This document shows, piece after piece, positions 7,835 through 17,166 of a DNA stretch of 64,000 nt. The position numbers and the translations under genes were made by a program. Origin of the DNA: Desulfobacteraceae bacterium Eth-SRB2. GTDB lineage: Bacteria > Desulfobacterota > Desulfobacteria > Desulfobacterales > UBA11574. The stretch is from NCBI GenBank assembly GCA_004193595.1, contig RPGQ01000012.1, forward strand, positions 62,001 through 126,000. Direction: 5' to 3'. The notes under the pieces are model-generated. The model made no database searches. It saw only the letters and a program-made list of their open reading frames with translations, and was not told the DNA's origin. Every line of letters begins with the position of its first letter. The stretch's first letter is position 1.

Positions 7835-9832
7835 ATGTTTAAGTATTTAAATCCATTAATCTATTTCATTCTTGCCCTGATTTTTTTTGCGGTCGCATCC
7901 ATGGGTCGGGCAGAGACCGGAAATCAAAAAACCCTTTCCCCCTATTTTTTTATTGAAAACGGGGATCCATCCGTGGACCGCTTTCCCCTCAAGAAAACCC
8001 ATGTGAACGTTACCATTACCGGCGTTATCGCTGATGTGGTCGTCACCCAAAAATATGCAAATCATGGCACTCGCCCCATTACCGCGCGCTACATTTTTCC
8101 GGCCTCAACCCGGGCCGCAATTCACGGCATGAAAATGAAAATCGGCGAACATATGATCTGTGCTAAAGTCAAAGAACGAAACATTGCCCAAAAGGAATTC
8201 AACACGGCCAAAAAGCAGGGAAAGAGTGCATCTTTGCTCAAACAGCAGCGACCCAATGTGTTCAGTATGAACGTGGCGAACATAATGCCCAAAGATATCA
8301 TTGAGATTGAATTGCACTACACCGAATTGCTCGTTCCCACAGACGGAACCTATGAATTTATCTACCCGACCGTGGTAGGTCCCCGGTATTCCAAGCAAAG
8401 TGAAGCCGATTCGGCGGAAACAGACAACTGGGTTAAAAACCCCTATCTTAGGGAAAGCGATGAGGATCGAACCGAATTTGATATGGACCTTACCATTTCC
8501 ACCGGCATTGCCCTTCAGGAACTTGTGTGTCCTTCCCATAAAACCGAAATCCTATGGGAAAATAAATCGGTTGCCCGAATCCTGATGGCAACATCCGAGA
8601 AATCCGGCGGAAATCGTGATTTTATTGTAAACTACCGACTGGCCGGCAAAACCATTGAATCCGGTTTGATGCTGTATTCCGGTGAGGATGAAAATTTTTT
8701 CCTGCTCATGGTTCAACCCCCTAAGCGGGTCAAACCGGCGGATATTCCACCCCGGGAATACATCTTCGTGGTGGACATTTCCGGTTCCATGAACGGATTT
8801 CCGCTGAATACGGCCAAAAAGCTTCTGAAAAACCTGATTGAAAATCTTAAAGAATCGGACAAATTTAATGTGGTTCTTTTTGCCGGCGGCTCCAGAGTGA
8901 TGGCCCCTGCATCGGTGCCGGCCTCCGGGAAAAACATCCATAGGGCCACCCGGCTGATCGATGGTCAGAAGGGCGGCGGGGGCACGGAACTTTCCTTAGC
9001 TTTAAAAAAAGCCCTGTCGTTACCGGCAGATGAAGCCTATTCCCGAACCATTCTTATTATAACAGACGGATATATTGCTGCGGAAAAAGATGTTTTTCAT
9101 CTGATTCAACAGAACCTGAACCGCACCAACGTGTTTTCTTTCGGTATCGGCAGCAGTGTGAACCGGTATCTCATCGAAGGCATGGCCAGGGCCGGACACG
9201 GGGAGCCTTTCGTGGTAACCCAACCCCGGGAAGCCCATGGTGCTGCTCAGCGGTTCCGCAACTATGTTCAATCACCGGTACTGACCCACATTGCGGTCAC
9301 ATATGACGGTTTTGAAACCTATGATATGGAACCCCCTGTAATTCCGGACCTGTTTGCCCAACGACCCGTAATGGTTTTCGGTAAATGGCGGGGCAACCCC
9401 CAAGGGACTATTGAACTCACCGGCGTGGGCGGAAGCGGCGACTATCTCCGGACAGTTAATGTGTCAAAAATCAAACCCCTGGAAGTAAACAGCGCCTTGA
9501 GGTATTTATGGGCCCGGACACGGATTGGACGTCTGTCGGATTTCAATTTCAAGGATGACACCCATGCTCAAATAACCTCGCTGGGACTGACGTACAATTT
9601 GCTGACGGCAAACACATCATTTGTTGCCGTCCACGAAGTGGTGCGCAATCCCGAGGCTCAATCCCAAGATGTTCATCAGCCCCTGCCCTTGCCGTTACAT
9701 GTGTCCAACCTGGCCGTGGGAGGGGCGGTGTCAAAAGTCCCCGAACCCGGGTTGTGCACAATGATAGTCATTGCGCTGATGATTCTTATCCTGGCCCTCG
9801 GGCATAAAAAATATTTATGTTCTCGGGTTTGA
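7835..9832 (+). CDS. VIT and von Willebrand A domain surface protein with PEP-CTERM-like sorting tail
   Basis: About 665 residues. I chose ATG 7835 because GGAGG lies 8 bases upstream; the GTG at 7826 overlaps that site. A signal peptide is followed by a VIT domain (about 35-165) and a vWA domain (about 290-450) with the MIDAS motif DISGSM and a later Thr/Asp site. The last 30 residues contain VPEPG, a hydrophobic helix and a basic end, which is the architecture of a PEP-CTERM-type exosortase signal. The neighbouring exosortase gene is presumably its dedicated processing enzyme. The layout resembles the VIT/vWA substrates of marine proteobacterial sortases, here paired with an exosortase instead. 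The adhesive or surface role is inferred. Confidence 0.85.
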   Translation: MFKYLNPLIYFILALIFFAVASMGRAETGNQKTLSPYFFIENGDPSVDRFPLKKTHVNVTITGVIADVVVTQKYANHGTRPITARYIFPASTRAAIHGMKMKIGEHMICAKVKERNIAQKEFNTAKKQGKSASLLKQQRPNVFSMNVANIMPKDIIEIELHYTELLVPTDGTYEFIYPTVVGPRYSKQSEADSAETDNWVKNPYLRESDEDRTEFDMDLTISTGIALQELVCPSHKTEILWENKSVARILMATSEKSGGNRDFIVNYRLAGKTIESGLMLYSGEDENFFLLMVQPPKRVKPADIPPREYIFVVDISGSMNGFPLNTAKKLLKNLIENLKESDKFNVVLFAGGSRVMAPASVPASGKNIHRATRLIDGQKGGGGTELSLALKKALSLPADEAYSRTILIITDGYIAAEKDVFHLIQQNLNRTNVFSFGIGSSVNRYLIEGMARAGHGEPFVVTQPREAHGAAQRFRNYVQSPVLTHIAVTYDGFETYDMEPPVIPDLFAQRPVMVFGKWRGNPQGTIELTGVGGSGDYLRTVNVSKIKPLEVNSALRYLWARTRIGRLSDFNFKDDTHAQITSLGLTYNLLTANTSFVAVHEVVRNPEAQSQDVHQPLPLPLHVSNLAVGGAVSKVPEPGLCTMIVIALMILILALGHKKYLCSRV

Positions 9833-9920
9833 TGGACCTTTGATTAGTATTAGAAACTCAACTATCGCCCCGAAAAGGGTGTTTATCTCTCACAGAGTTC
9901 ACAGAGACCACTGAGTTCAT

Positions 9921-9953
9921 TGATCAGAATCCTTGAGAGGAGGATTCTGATCA
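9921..9953. repeat. Perfect 13-bp inverted repeat between the VIT/vWA gene and the exosortase gene
   Basis: TGATCAGAATCCT (9921-9933) and AGGATTCTGATCA (9941-9953) flank a 7-base loop. With no T-run it is a weak intrinsic terminator at best. It could reduce read-through from the abundant substrate gene into exosortase-creBC, or protect the upstream mRNA end. A short motif CTCTCACAGAGTTCACAGAG lies just before it. Confidence 0.55.
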
Positions 9954-9995
9954 AATATCAACGCGCCCTACACCCAGGCTTTACTGAAGGTCATT

Positions 9996-10868
9996 ATGCG
10001 GATACCAAATCTTAGTAAAAGCGGGACTGGGTTTATAAAACCCAGCATCTTTTATATGGTTGTTTTGCTCATGGCGGTGGGGCTCAAATACCATTACAGC
10101 CACGCCCGCAGTGATGACCTTAGCTGGATATTGGGTCCCACTGCCGGCGTGGTTGAATATATAAGCGGAATCGCGTTTGAAAAAGAAGACGGTGCGGAAT
10201 TTGTCAACCTCGCAAACCGGATCATCATTGCACCGTCCTGCGCCGGCGTGAATTTTTTGATCATTGCCTTTTGCATGGCGGCTTTTTCAGGCCTTCACCA
10301 TCTAAAATCTTCCGTATTAAAGATCTTTTGGCTGGGCAACAGTGCGGTATGGGCCTATATTTTGACAATTGCCGTAAATGCGTTCAGAATTGTTGCGTCC
10401 ATCTATATGTACAAAGCCGATATTTATTATCACGGGTTGACGCCGGAGAGGCTTCACCGGATAGAGGGTATTTTTATCTACTTGTTTTTTCTATGCCTGT
10501 TTTATGTGACGCTGGATAAAATAATTCGTTTCTGTACCCGGAATCGAGAACCGGAACAGAAAAAAGGAATCCACCGACATTCGGATTCTATTGGATCGGT
10601 CCATGCCGTTGTTATCCCGCTGTTTTGGTATCTTATGATTTCTCTGGGCATTCCGCTCTTAAACCGCGCGTATCAGAAAAACGGCCCGCAGTTTGTGGAA
10701 CATTGCCTGGTCATATTATCCGTTTGTATGGTTGTTTTTTTAGTTGTTTTTTTGATACAATCCGGTTGCGAATGGGTCTGGAGTAAAGTACAATTTTATT
10801 TAACCGTCAGCAGGTCCGCCGTTAAAGATCGCTTCTTAATGTTTCGACCCAAAAAAGAGACATCATGA
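9996..10868 (+). CDS. xrtK: Exosortase, probably exosortase K type
   Basis: A 290-residue inner-membrane protein with about eight hydrophobic segments. The exosortase catalytic pattern is visible in order: the Cys in PSCAGVNF (about residue 75), the Arg in NAFRIV (about 130) and the His in LHRIEG (about 150). Exosortases cleave C-terminal PEP-CTERM signals and transfer the protein towards the cell surface or extracellular polysaccharide. The single PEP-CTERM-like protein upstream and the creB/creC genes downstream suggest a dedicated one-enzyme, one-substrate system. The stop overlaps creB by 4 bases (ATGA). The subfamily name is from memory and less certain than the exosortase call. The C-terminal third (about 195-290) is extra membrane sequence of unknown role. 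Confidence 0.8.
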   Translation: MRIPNLSKSGTGFIKPSIFYMVVLLMAVGLKYHYSHARSDDLSWILGPTAGVVEYISGIAFEKEDGAEFVNLANRIIIAPSCAGVNFLIIAFCMAAFSGLHHLKSSVLKIFWLGNSAVWAYILTIAVNAFRIVASIYMYKADIYYHGLTPERLHRIEGIFIYLFFLCLFYVTLDKIIRFCTRNREPEQKKGIHRHSDSIGSVHAVVIPLFWYLMISLGIPLLNRAYQKNGPQFVEHCLVILSVCMVVFLVVFLIQSGCEWVWSKVQFYLTVSRSAVKDRFLMFRPKKETS

Positions 10869-11545
10869 AACCAAAGATCCTGATTGTTGAAGATGAGCCC
10901 GCCATCACGGATACCATCCAGTATGCTCTTGAAACCGATGGGTTTGACACGGTGACCCTGTCATCCGGAATGTCCGTCATCCCCTTGATATCCGAAAATC
11001 CGGTGGACCTGATCGTGCTGGATATCGGACTGCCGGACATCAACGGGCTTGAATTGTGCAAAGAGATCAGAAAGGTTCACACCCTCCCGATTATTTTTTT
11101 GACGGCACGGGCCGATGAAATTGATCGGGTCGTGGGGCTTGAAATCGGGGCGGACGACTATTTGACCAAGCCGTTCAGTCCCAGAGAATTGTCCGCCAGA
11201 GTCAAGGCGGTGCTCAGACGAACGCAACAAACCCCACCCGCCACAATGTCCGTCCCGGTATTTACGGTGAATGAATCAAAATGTCGGATCTCCTATTTTG
11301 ACAAAATCCTGAACCTCTCTCATTATGAGTACAAAATCTTAAAAACATTTATCCGTCGGCCGGGGCATGTGTATTCCCGGGATCAATTAATGGATTTGGT
11401 ATGGGATGAACCCGAAACCAGTATGGACCGAACCGTTGATGCCCATATAAAGAACATTCGTGGCAAATTAAAAACCGTCAAACCGGAGATGGATCCCATC
11501 GTCACCCACAGAGGCATGGGATATTCATTGAAAGAGGATTTATGA
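10865..11545 (+). CDS. creB: Response regulator CreB-like, OmpR family
   Basis: 226 residues. The N-terminal receiver domain has acidic pocket residues in VEDEPA, the phospho-acceptor Asp in VLDIGLPD, the Thr in FLTARAD and the Lys in YLTKPFSPREL. The C-terminal winged-helix domain ends in HRGMGYSL, typical of OmpR/PhoB-family regulators. It overlaps both the exosortase gene (4 bases) and creC (4 bases). The close match of its partner to E. coli CreC supports the CreB name. Its likely binding sites are the four TTCAC/T repeats near 7.4 kb. Confidence 0.87.
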   Translation: MKPKILIVEDEPAITDTIQYALETDGFDTVTLSSGMSVIPLISENPVDLIVLDIGLPDINGLELCKEIRKVHTLPIIFLTARADEIDRVVGLEIGADDYLTKPFSPRELSARVKAVLRRTQQTPPATMSVPVFTVNESKCRISYFDKILNLSHYEYKILKTFIRRPGHVYSRDQLMDLVWDEPETSMDRTVDAHIKNIRGKLKTVKPEMDPIVTHRGMGYSLKEDL

Positions 11546-12969
11546 AACTCGGCGCCCGTATTTTCTTTTGTTACATTTTGATTTTCGCTGTCTGCTTCTA
11601 TTATCCCATCCACTGGGTGGTGAAAAATCTTCGCACCCGCTATCTTGAAAGTGTTGAAGACCCGCTGGTGGATCAGGCCAATATTTTGGCCGGCATTGTG
11701 GGTCTTGAAATGGAAACGAACCGGTTTGATTCTGAAAAGCTGTACACCGCATTTGAAACCATCTACAACCGTTCTTTATCCGCCGGAATATACGACATGG
11801 TCAAAACCCGGGTGGACATGCAGATTTATATCACCGATACCCACGGAACTATTATTTTCGATTCCCAAAATAAAGCCCATGTGGGGGAGGATTACTCAAA
11901 ATGGCGGGACGTTCGCTTAACGTTAGAGGGGCAATACGGCGCCCGAACCACGCGGTCGGATCCCGAGGACCCCACATCTTCGGTCCTCTATGTGGCCACA
12001 CCCCTTACGGTTAAGGGAAAGATTGCCGGGGTATTAACGGTCGGCAAACCCACCACCAACATAAATAATTTTTTAACGGACGCCAAACCCAGGATTTTCC
12101 GTGTGGGAATTCTATCTTTGATGGCCGCCGCCGTGTTCAGCCTGTTGGCATCCGTATGGATCACCCTGCCCATTAAACGCCTGACCGGTTATGCCAATGG
12201 AATTCGCCAGGGCAAAAGGATGGAATTTCCCAAATTGGGCCACAGTGAAATCGGTGAGATGGGAACCGCTTTCGAAAAAATGCAAGAAGCCCTGGAAGGG
12301 AAAAAATATGTGGAACAATATGTACAAACCCTGACCCATGAAATCAAAAGTCCGCTTTCGGCCATCCGAGGGGCCGCGGAACTTCTGGAAGAAAAAATGC
12401 AGCCCGAGCAACGCGCCCGGTTTTTATCCAACATTCGTAATGAAGCCAATCGAATCCGGCAAATTGTGGACCGGCTCCTGGAGTTGTCGGAATTGGAAAA
12501 CCTTAAAATGCTACGAAAAATAGAGAATATTTCCTTTGCCTCTTTGGTAAATACGGTACTGGAGAGCAAACAGCCCATGCTTTCAAAAAAAAATCTCAAA
12601 GCCGTGGTTCAGATTCCGGATGATATTCGAGTGAAAGGCGATTCTTTTTTACTTCATCAGGCCATGGGCAACCTCATTCAAAATGCCATGGATTTTAGTC
12701 CGGACCACAGCCAAATTGAATTAACCGCACACAGTGACGGGAAAAGAGTCACATTCACCGTGGATGACAACGGTCCCGGCATCCCTGACTATGCCAAAGA
12801 TAAGATTTTTGATAGATTCTTTTCCTTGAAACGGCCGGACAGCGGGAAAAAAAGTACCGGCCTGGGATTAAATTTTGTTAAAGAAGTGGCCATGCTTCAT
12901 AACGGGGAAGTAAAATTGGAAAATCTTCCTGAAAAAGGCGCCCGAGGAACCCTGATTCTCAATGTCTGA
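11542..12969 (+). CDS. creC: Sensor histidine kinase CreC-like
   Basis: 475 residues. It closely resembles E. coli CreC along its length: an N-terminal membrane helix, an extracytoplasmic sensor with the phrases GTIIFDSQNKAHVGEDYSKW and LEGQYGARTTRSDP, TM2 near residues 185-210, a HAMP linker, HisKA with LTHEIKSPLSAIRGAAELL, and HATPase with QAMGNLIQNAMDF and GTGLGLNFVKE-like boxes (STGLGL here). In E. coli CreBC responds to carbon and fermentation state and to cell-wall stress. E. coli creD, a membrane protein of the regulon, is absent here. The coupling to an exosortase suggests surface-protein processing is tied to that signal. Confidence 0.9.
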   Translation: MKLGARIFFCYILIFAVCFYYPIHWVVKNLRTRYLESVEDPLVDQANILAGIVGLEMETNRFDSEKLYTAFETIYNRSLSAGIYDMVKTRVDMQIYITDTHGTIIFDSQNKAHVGEDYSKWRDVRLTLEGQYGARTTRSDPEDPTSSVLYVATPLTVKGKIAGVLTVGKPTTNINNFLTDAKPRIFRVGILSLMAAAVFSLLASVWITLPIKRLTGYANGIRQGKRMEFPKLGHSEIGEMGTAFEKMQEALEGKKYVEQYVQTLTHEIKSPLSAIRGAAELLEEKMQPEQRARFLSNIRNEANRIRQIVDRLLELSELENLKMLRKIENISFASLVNTVLESKQPMLSKKNLKAVVQIPDDIRVKGDSFLLHQAMGNLIQNAMDFSPDHSQIELTAHSDGKRVTFTVDDNGPGIPDYAKDKIFDRFFSLKRPDSGKKSTGLGLNFVKEVAMLHNGEVKLENLPEKGARGTLILNV

Positions 12970-13063
12970 TCCGTATCCAACCCTAAATTCAGGGTTACTG
13001 ACCTGGCGTAAATTCAGATTCAACATATTCTAATGAGCATCCACGCCTTGAGCGCATATAAAA

Positions 13064-13192
13064 GATGAACGTCGAACATCGAACATCGAACGTTGAACAT
13101 CGAATAATGTATTCTACCATTTATAATAAAGATAAAGCGAAGCGCCTTCCACATTCGACATTCGACGTTGAACGTTCGATGTTCGATGTTCA
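13064..13192. repeat. GAACATCGAAC-type interspersed repeat, copy 1
   Basis: Short iterations of GAACRTCGAAC/GAACATCGAAC occur on one side (13064-13106), and their reverse complements (TTCGATGTTCGATGTTC) on the other (13155-13190), around an AT-rich core. The result is an imperfect palindrome of about 130 bp. A related tract occurs at 31801-31852. It fills most of the gap between creC and gemA; the apparent reading frames here are repeat artefacts. Confidence 0.7.
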
Positions 13193-13299
13193 AATTGTTG
13201 CATCTGAAATTACGACTCAAGCTTCATATCACGTTGAAATTACGTATACAGGTTAGGAGTTCTGAAATTATATGGAGCCTACTGGTGATAAAAGGTCTT

Positions 13300-13797
13300 T
13301 CATTCTCTATCCTGCAGCAGACGGACCACCTTGAGAATCTGCTTCAACTTCTTCACGTCTCGACAAGACATCAAATCGTCTGCCTTTGCTATTTTTTTAA
13401 CCAGCCCTTTAAGTCTTTGTTCTCCGTTGTTCAGTTTCCCGGCTTCCGTCCGGACGCGTTCCCAGAGTGCTTTTATCTGGCCGACCCCTGACCCCAGGTC
13501 TCTGTCCGCCGACACCTTTTTCTTAAATCCCAAAGACTCAAAATATGTCACCAATTCCTCAAGCTCCGGAATGGACATCTGGGCCGAAGTTGTAACCCCC
13601 CAATATTTAAGCACGTCCCGATATTCGTCATCCCGAAGCGCCAGCTCTTTCTTGGCAATATGCACCAATGCCAGCAGTCCGTTCCGCCGCCTATGAATCT
13701 TATTATCTGACGACTTTTTTTTATCCGCCCTCTTTGTGGCGGACCTGTTTCTATCATCGGCGTTCATAGCAATTCTTCTTATTCCTAAAAACTGCAT
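13300..13797 (-). CDS. gemA: GemA / Mu gp16-like regulatory protein
   Basis: 165 residues. After a Lys-rich N-terminus comes LVHIAKKELALRDDEYRDVL and, later, a helical C-terminal half, matching the GemA (Mu gp16) family found in Mu-like phages. In Mu this early-region protein modulates host gene expression. No other Mu-like genes (transposase, Mor/Ner, Gam or structural) surround it, so it is either a phage remnant or a domesticated copy. The reading frame is intact. Confidence 0.65.
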   Translation of the reverse strand: MQFLGIRRIAMNADDRNRSATKRADKKKSSDNKIHRRRNGLLALVHIAKKELALRDDEYRDVLKYWGVTTSAQMSIPELEELVTYFESLGFKKKVSADRDLGSGVGQIKALWERVRTEAGKLNNGEQRLKGLVKKIAKADDLMSCRDVKKLKQILKVVRLLQDRE

Positions 13798-14253
13798 ACA
13801 AATTTTAAAAGGCTTAAATAAATATTATTATATTATACTATTAGCATATAGAGTGTATGTTTTGTAGTGCCTAATATTGATGAGCATGAAAATAAAAGAA
13901 ATTTTTAAAATTTGTGCCCTTCGGGATTGCCCCTTTGACCGCATCTTCTGTGTTGCAGGGCGTTTGCAGTAGTTTACTACGGCAGCACACCCTGCGCCTT
14001 GAAGTTGCGCCCAAATAGGCAATTGCAGATTTTAGATATTTGTTCTTTTGCTTTTTTTCAAACGTAAGCCATGTTTTTCTTTCCTCTTTTACTACACTAA
14101 TACATTAGACGTTGAAAGGCTCATCTTTAATCCCCTTTCTTTTCTGGTTTGAAACCGTAAATCCAGCATCCAGAAATTTCTTGACCGCTTGGGGGTAATT
14201 CTGTACGTATTTCAGAACTTCGCGGTTTCGCGACAATTGTAATGCCGGCCCTA
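13798..14253. other. Non-coding repeat-derived region
   Basis: I see no gene. Around 13903-14010 is a decayed palindromic sequence (CGCATCTTCTG... paired with a GCAGTAGTTTACTACGGC-type centre) that resembles the tract at 23985-24110. Around 14166-14210 is a partial copy of the 250-bp repeat family found complete near 15.4, 19.8 and 36.5 kb. Confidence 0.5.
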
Positions 14254-14275
14254 GTGAAAGAGAAAAAAGTTTCAC
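14254..14275. repeat. GTGAAA-N10-TTTCAC hairpin, copy 1
   Basis: GTGAAA and TTTCAC flank a 10-base purine loop (GAGAAAAAAG). A near-identical hairpin with loop TAGAAAAAAG is at 55672-55693, and both are just upstream of a gene. This is a small dispersed palindromic repeat. Confidence 0.5.
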
Positions 14276-14352
14276 CCCGGTACAATCTGCTAGCCTATCC
14301 CGGTACTTCCACGGGGATCTACGGGGCAGGCTGGGTAAAAATAGATGACTTT

Positions 14353-15306
14353 ATGAAACCAATACAGATACTTGGAATTTCAGCCTTATTGATTTTAGGC
14401 GTCATTGTGACCGATACCTCTTCATCAGACAACACCATGGATGTGAGCCGTTATTTTTATAAAGGCGACGGCAAGCTGAACCTTGTCAACGCAAAAAACA
14501 AGATCTCATTCAACGGAACATACCGGGTCGGCAAGGGCATGTATAATGAAAAAGCCCTCAAGGCAATTCATTGTATATTTGGCGCGGGACATGACAAACC
14601 CCTTTCGAGAATATCCTTGCGGCTTATCGAGTTCCTGGACTTTTTAGAAGACCGTCTTCATCCGGGGGCACGGATAACCATTGCCTCGGGATACAGAAGC
14701 CCGAAATACAATACCAATCTTCGTAACAAGGGAAAACTCGCTGCAACGGCCAGTCTCCATCAATATGGCATGGCGGCAGACATAAAAATGCATGGAACGT
14801 CATCCAAGCGCATCTGGAATACTGTTAAAGAACTCGGGTTCGGCGGAACAGGCTACTATCAGGGAGAACTCGTTCATATTGATGTGGGGCCGGCGCGCTC
14901 ATGGGACGAGAAAACATCCGGCGTGGGTACGGATATTTCAATACACAATAAACTCATCGGGCTCGTCACAGACTATGACATTTATCTGCCGGGAGAGATG
15001 ATAGAACTAAGATTCATCCGCATGACGTCCTTTCCCATCGGCGTCATACCTGAATTTGTTCTGGAAAGCGTAGAAAAAAACGGTGGCACAAAGCAAATTG
15101 CCCGCTTCAAACCATCAGTTGCGTCAACCTGCGGCGGCGACTGCCCACAGTTTTCCGATATCAGCCAGATGATGGGAATTCATTGGCAATTGCCGAGGGA
15201 TATCTCACCCGGTCGATATAAAATCCGCGCCTCCTTCTGTCAAAGGGCATGGGAAGATATGCCGACCGAAATCACCACCCCTGAATTCGCTGTTATTAGA
15301 CGATAA
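14353..15306 (+). CDS. YcbK-like (DUF882/M15-type) cell-wall peptidase with N-terminal membrane anchor
   Basis: 317 residues from ATG 14353. An ATG 37 codons earlier (14242) is open, but its added residues lie in the repeat hairpin and look non-native. An N-terminal hydrophobic helix is followed by a metallopeptidase-like domain: ITIASGYRSPKYN, then the zinc-site pattern SLHQYGMAADI and the later GELVHIDVG, which supply the expected His, Asp and His ligands. Such proteins cleave peptidoglycan cross-links or stem peptides. The last third (about 215-317) is a separate beta-rich region containing the pair CGGDC, with no family I recognise. A monocistronic gene, flanked by repeats. Confidence 0.75.
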   Translation: MKPIQILGISALLILGVIVTDTSSSDNTMDVSRYFYKGDGKLNLVNAKNKISFNGTYRVGKGMYNEKALKAIHCIFGAGHDKPLSRISLRLIEFLDFLEDRLHPGARITIASGYRSPKYNTNLRNKGKLAATASLHQYGMAADIKMHGTSSKRIWNTVKELGFGGTGYYQGELVHIDVGPARSWDEKTSGVGTDISIHNKLIGLVTDYDIYLPGEMIELRFIRMTSFPIGVIPEFVLESVEKNGGTKQIARFKPSVASTCGGDCPQFSDISQMMGIHWQLPRDISPGRYKIRASFCQRAWEDMPTEITTPEFAVIRR

Positions 15307-15367
15307 CTTCATTTTATTTTTCAATCGTGCATCCTAAAACAAGCAGATCGAATACCACAACTTTTTT

Positions 15368-15611
15368 CCCCGCTGAAACGGGATCTCCGCCCCAGTTAAA
15401 CAGAAAAGATCCATAGCTTTCACGGGGTGAACTTCACTCCGACTATCATCCATTAACCAAAAACCAGTAACGAGTAGCCAGTACCCGGAAATTCCTTGAC
15501 CGCTCGGGGGTAATAGCATCTACAGGTTTTTAAATTTATTCGGTTACTTTCCTTCCCAATTGATATTAATTCTCATTTTCTACATGGTGGGGCTCGCAGG
15601 TTCTGCTGATC
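15368..15611. repeat. 250-bp dispersed repeat, copy 1
   Basis: It begins CCCCGCTGAAACGGGATCTC, carries a central TTTCACGGGGTGAACTTCAC and then AAATTCCTTGACCGCTCGGG, and ends near TTCTGCTGAT. The same order of blocks occurs at 19793-20048 and 36511-36765, with a partial copy near 14.2 kb. This copy lies directly upstream of the 5' truncation of the ptsP-like gene, suggesting it was involved in the rearrangement. Confidence 0.75.
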
Positions 15612-15730
15612 CTATCCCGCCGTGCAGTGAACAGATCAAGCCCTTTTACAGTTGTTGGCTTCAAGAAAAACCCGCCAAAGTCCCTGAAAACAAATTTCGA
15701 GGGTTGCGAGAAAATGTGAGGCAACTCTAA

Positions 15731-16966
15731 CCATCGGATTTGCTGAAATTGGCATCTGAAGATGTCAAGGGAATTGTTTTGGTCAGCGGAGGCGTGACCT
15801 CCCACGTGGCCATCATTGCCCGGTCTTTGAAGCTTCCCATGATAATTGCCGAGCGCAGCGATTTGCTGAAGCTTCCGGATGGTACGCCCATGCTCCTGGA
15901 TGCGGACATCGGAAGCATTTACGCCGCACCCTCTGAAACAATTATCCAGCGCTTTGAAATCCGCAATCAGGCGCAAAAGGCTGAAGTTAGGGCCACCCGT
16001 CCTATACTTGTCCAAACAAAAACCCGCGACGGCGAGTCCGTTAAACTGCTGGCCAATATTAATCTGCTCAGTGAAATAAAACTGGCCAAGGACCTCAACG
16101 TCGAAGGAATCGGGCTGTACCGAACCGAATTCCCCTTTTTGGTGCGCTCCAACCTTCCCTCCGAAGAGGAGCAGTATTTGGTCTACAAACGGCTCTGCGA
16201 CGAAATGCGGGACCGGGAAATCACTATCCGCACGCTGGATATCGGCGGCAAAAAATTACTGCCGTATTTGGAAGGCACAAAAGAGGCCAATCCGGAACTG
16301 GGTCTCAGGTCCATCCGCTTTTCACTGCACCACCGGGAAGTATTTCTCCAACAGCTCAGAGCGATCTTAAGGGCCGGTGCCGATACCGGGAAATTAAAAA
16401 TCGTATTCCCCATGATTTCCGCCATTGATGAGTTTCGCCAGGCCCGTCACGCAGTGGAAGAAGCCATGGTTGATCTGGCTCGCAAGAAACTGCCCTTTCA
16501 TCCCTCACCCGCCCTTGGCGCAATGATTGAACTGCCGGCGGTATTGGACATTATTCATGAATTGGCCAAAGAAGCGGATTTTTTTTCCATCGGGACTAAC
16601 GACCTTATTCAATACCTGCTGGCCGTGGATAGAACCAATGAAAGGGTGGCTGCCTATTATCAACCCTATCACCCTTCGGTTCTCAGATCCCTGCACCGCA
16701 TCATTCAGGCAGCTGTCAAGGCGGATATTGAAGTGACGGTATGCGGTGAAATGGGACATGAGCCCGAATTTATCCCCTTTTTTATCGGAGCGGGGCTCAG
16801 AATCTTTAGTGTTGATCCGCATTTTTTGCGCTCCGTTCAGGAAAAAATCATCAATCTCAGCGTAAGCCAAGCGACTGCGTATGCCCGGGCACTGCTGGCC
16901 GAACCCACATTGGAAGGAATCCAGGCGTTGTTAAGGTCCCAAAAAGGGCGCAAGATTGCCGACTAA
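15731..16966 (+). pseudogene. ptsP: 5'-truncated phosphoenolpyruvate-protein phosphotransferase (PtsP / enzyme I)
   Basis: The open frame covers the last part of an enzyme I-type protein: the phospho-His loop GGVTSHVAIIARS near its start, then the complete PEP-binding barrel with GIGLYRTEFPF, RTLDIGGKK, the motif PALGAMIELP, FFSIGTNDLIQYLLAVDR and VCGEMGHEP. The HPr-binding N-terminal domain, and the GAF domain expected in PtsP, are missing: a stop codon (15728) and repeat-derived sequence lie immediately upstream of SDLLKLAS. No ribosome-binding site precedes the first possible starts (TTG 15740). It is probably a pseudogene left by recombination at the adjacent repeat; a shortened product translated from TTG is less likely. 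Confidence 0.8.
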
Positions 16967-17166
16967 AATATTCATGCAGTATCTAATACCTCTTCTCTGA
17001 ATATAGTACCTTTTACCTATAAAATTAACCCATAAAAATACGAAAAATCATACTTTCGGCGTATTGACAATATGCATATTAGCTGGGTAAAATGGCAATA
17101 TAATCGATTTAAGATCAAGGAAAGTACATTTTCCGACTCACCGCCTAATAAAGGGAGGATTCTGCA

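Noticed and set aside
13020..13256. Open frames in the 13.1-kb tract rich in Asn, Val, Arg, Ser and Phe
   Set aside because: Translation of the GAACATCGAAC tandem units, not of a protein gene.
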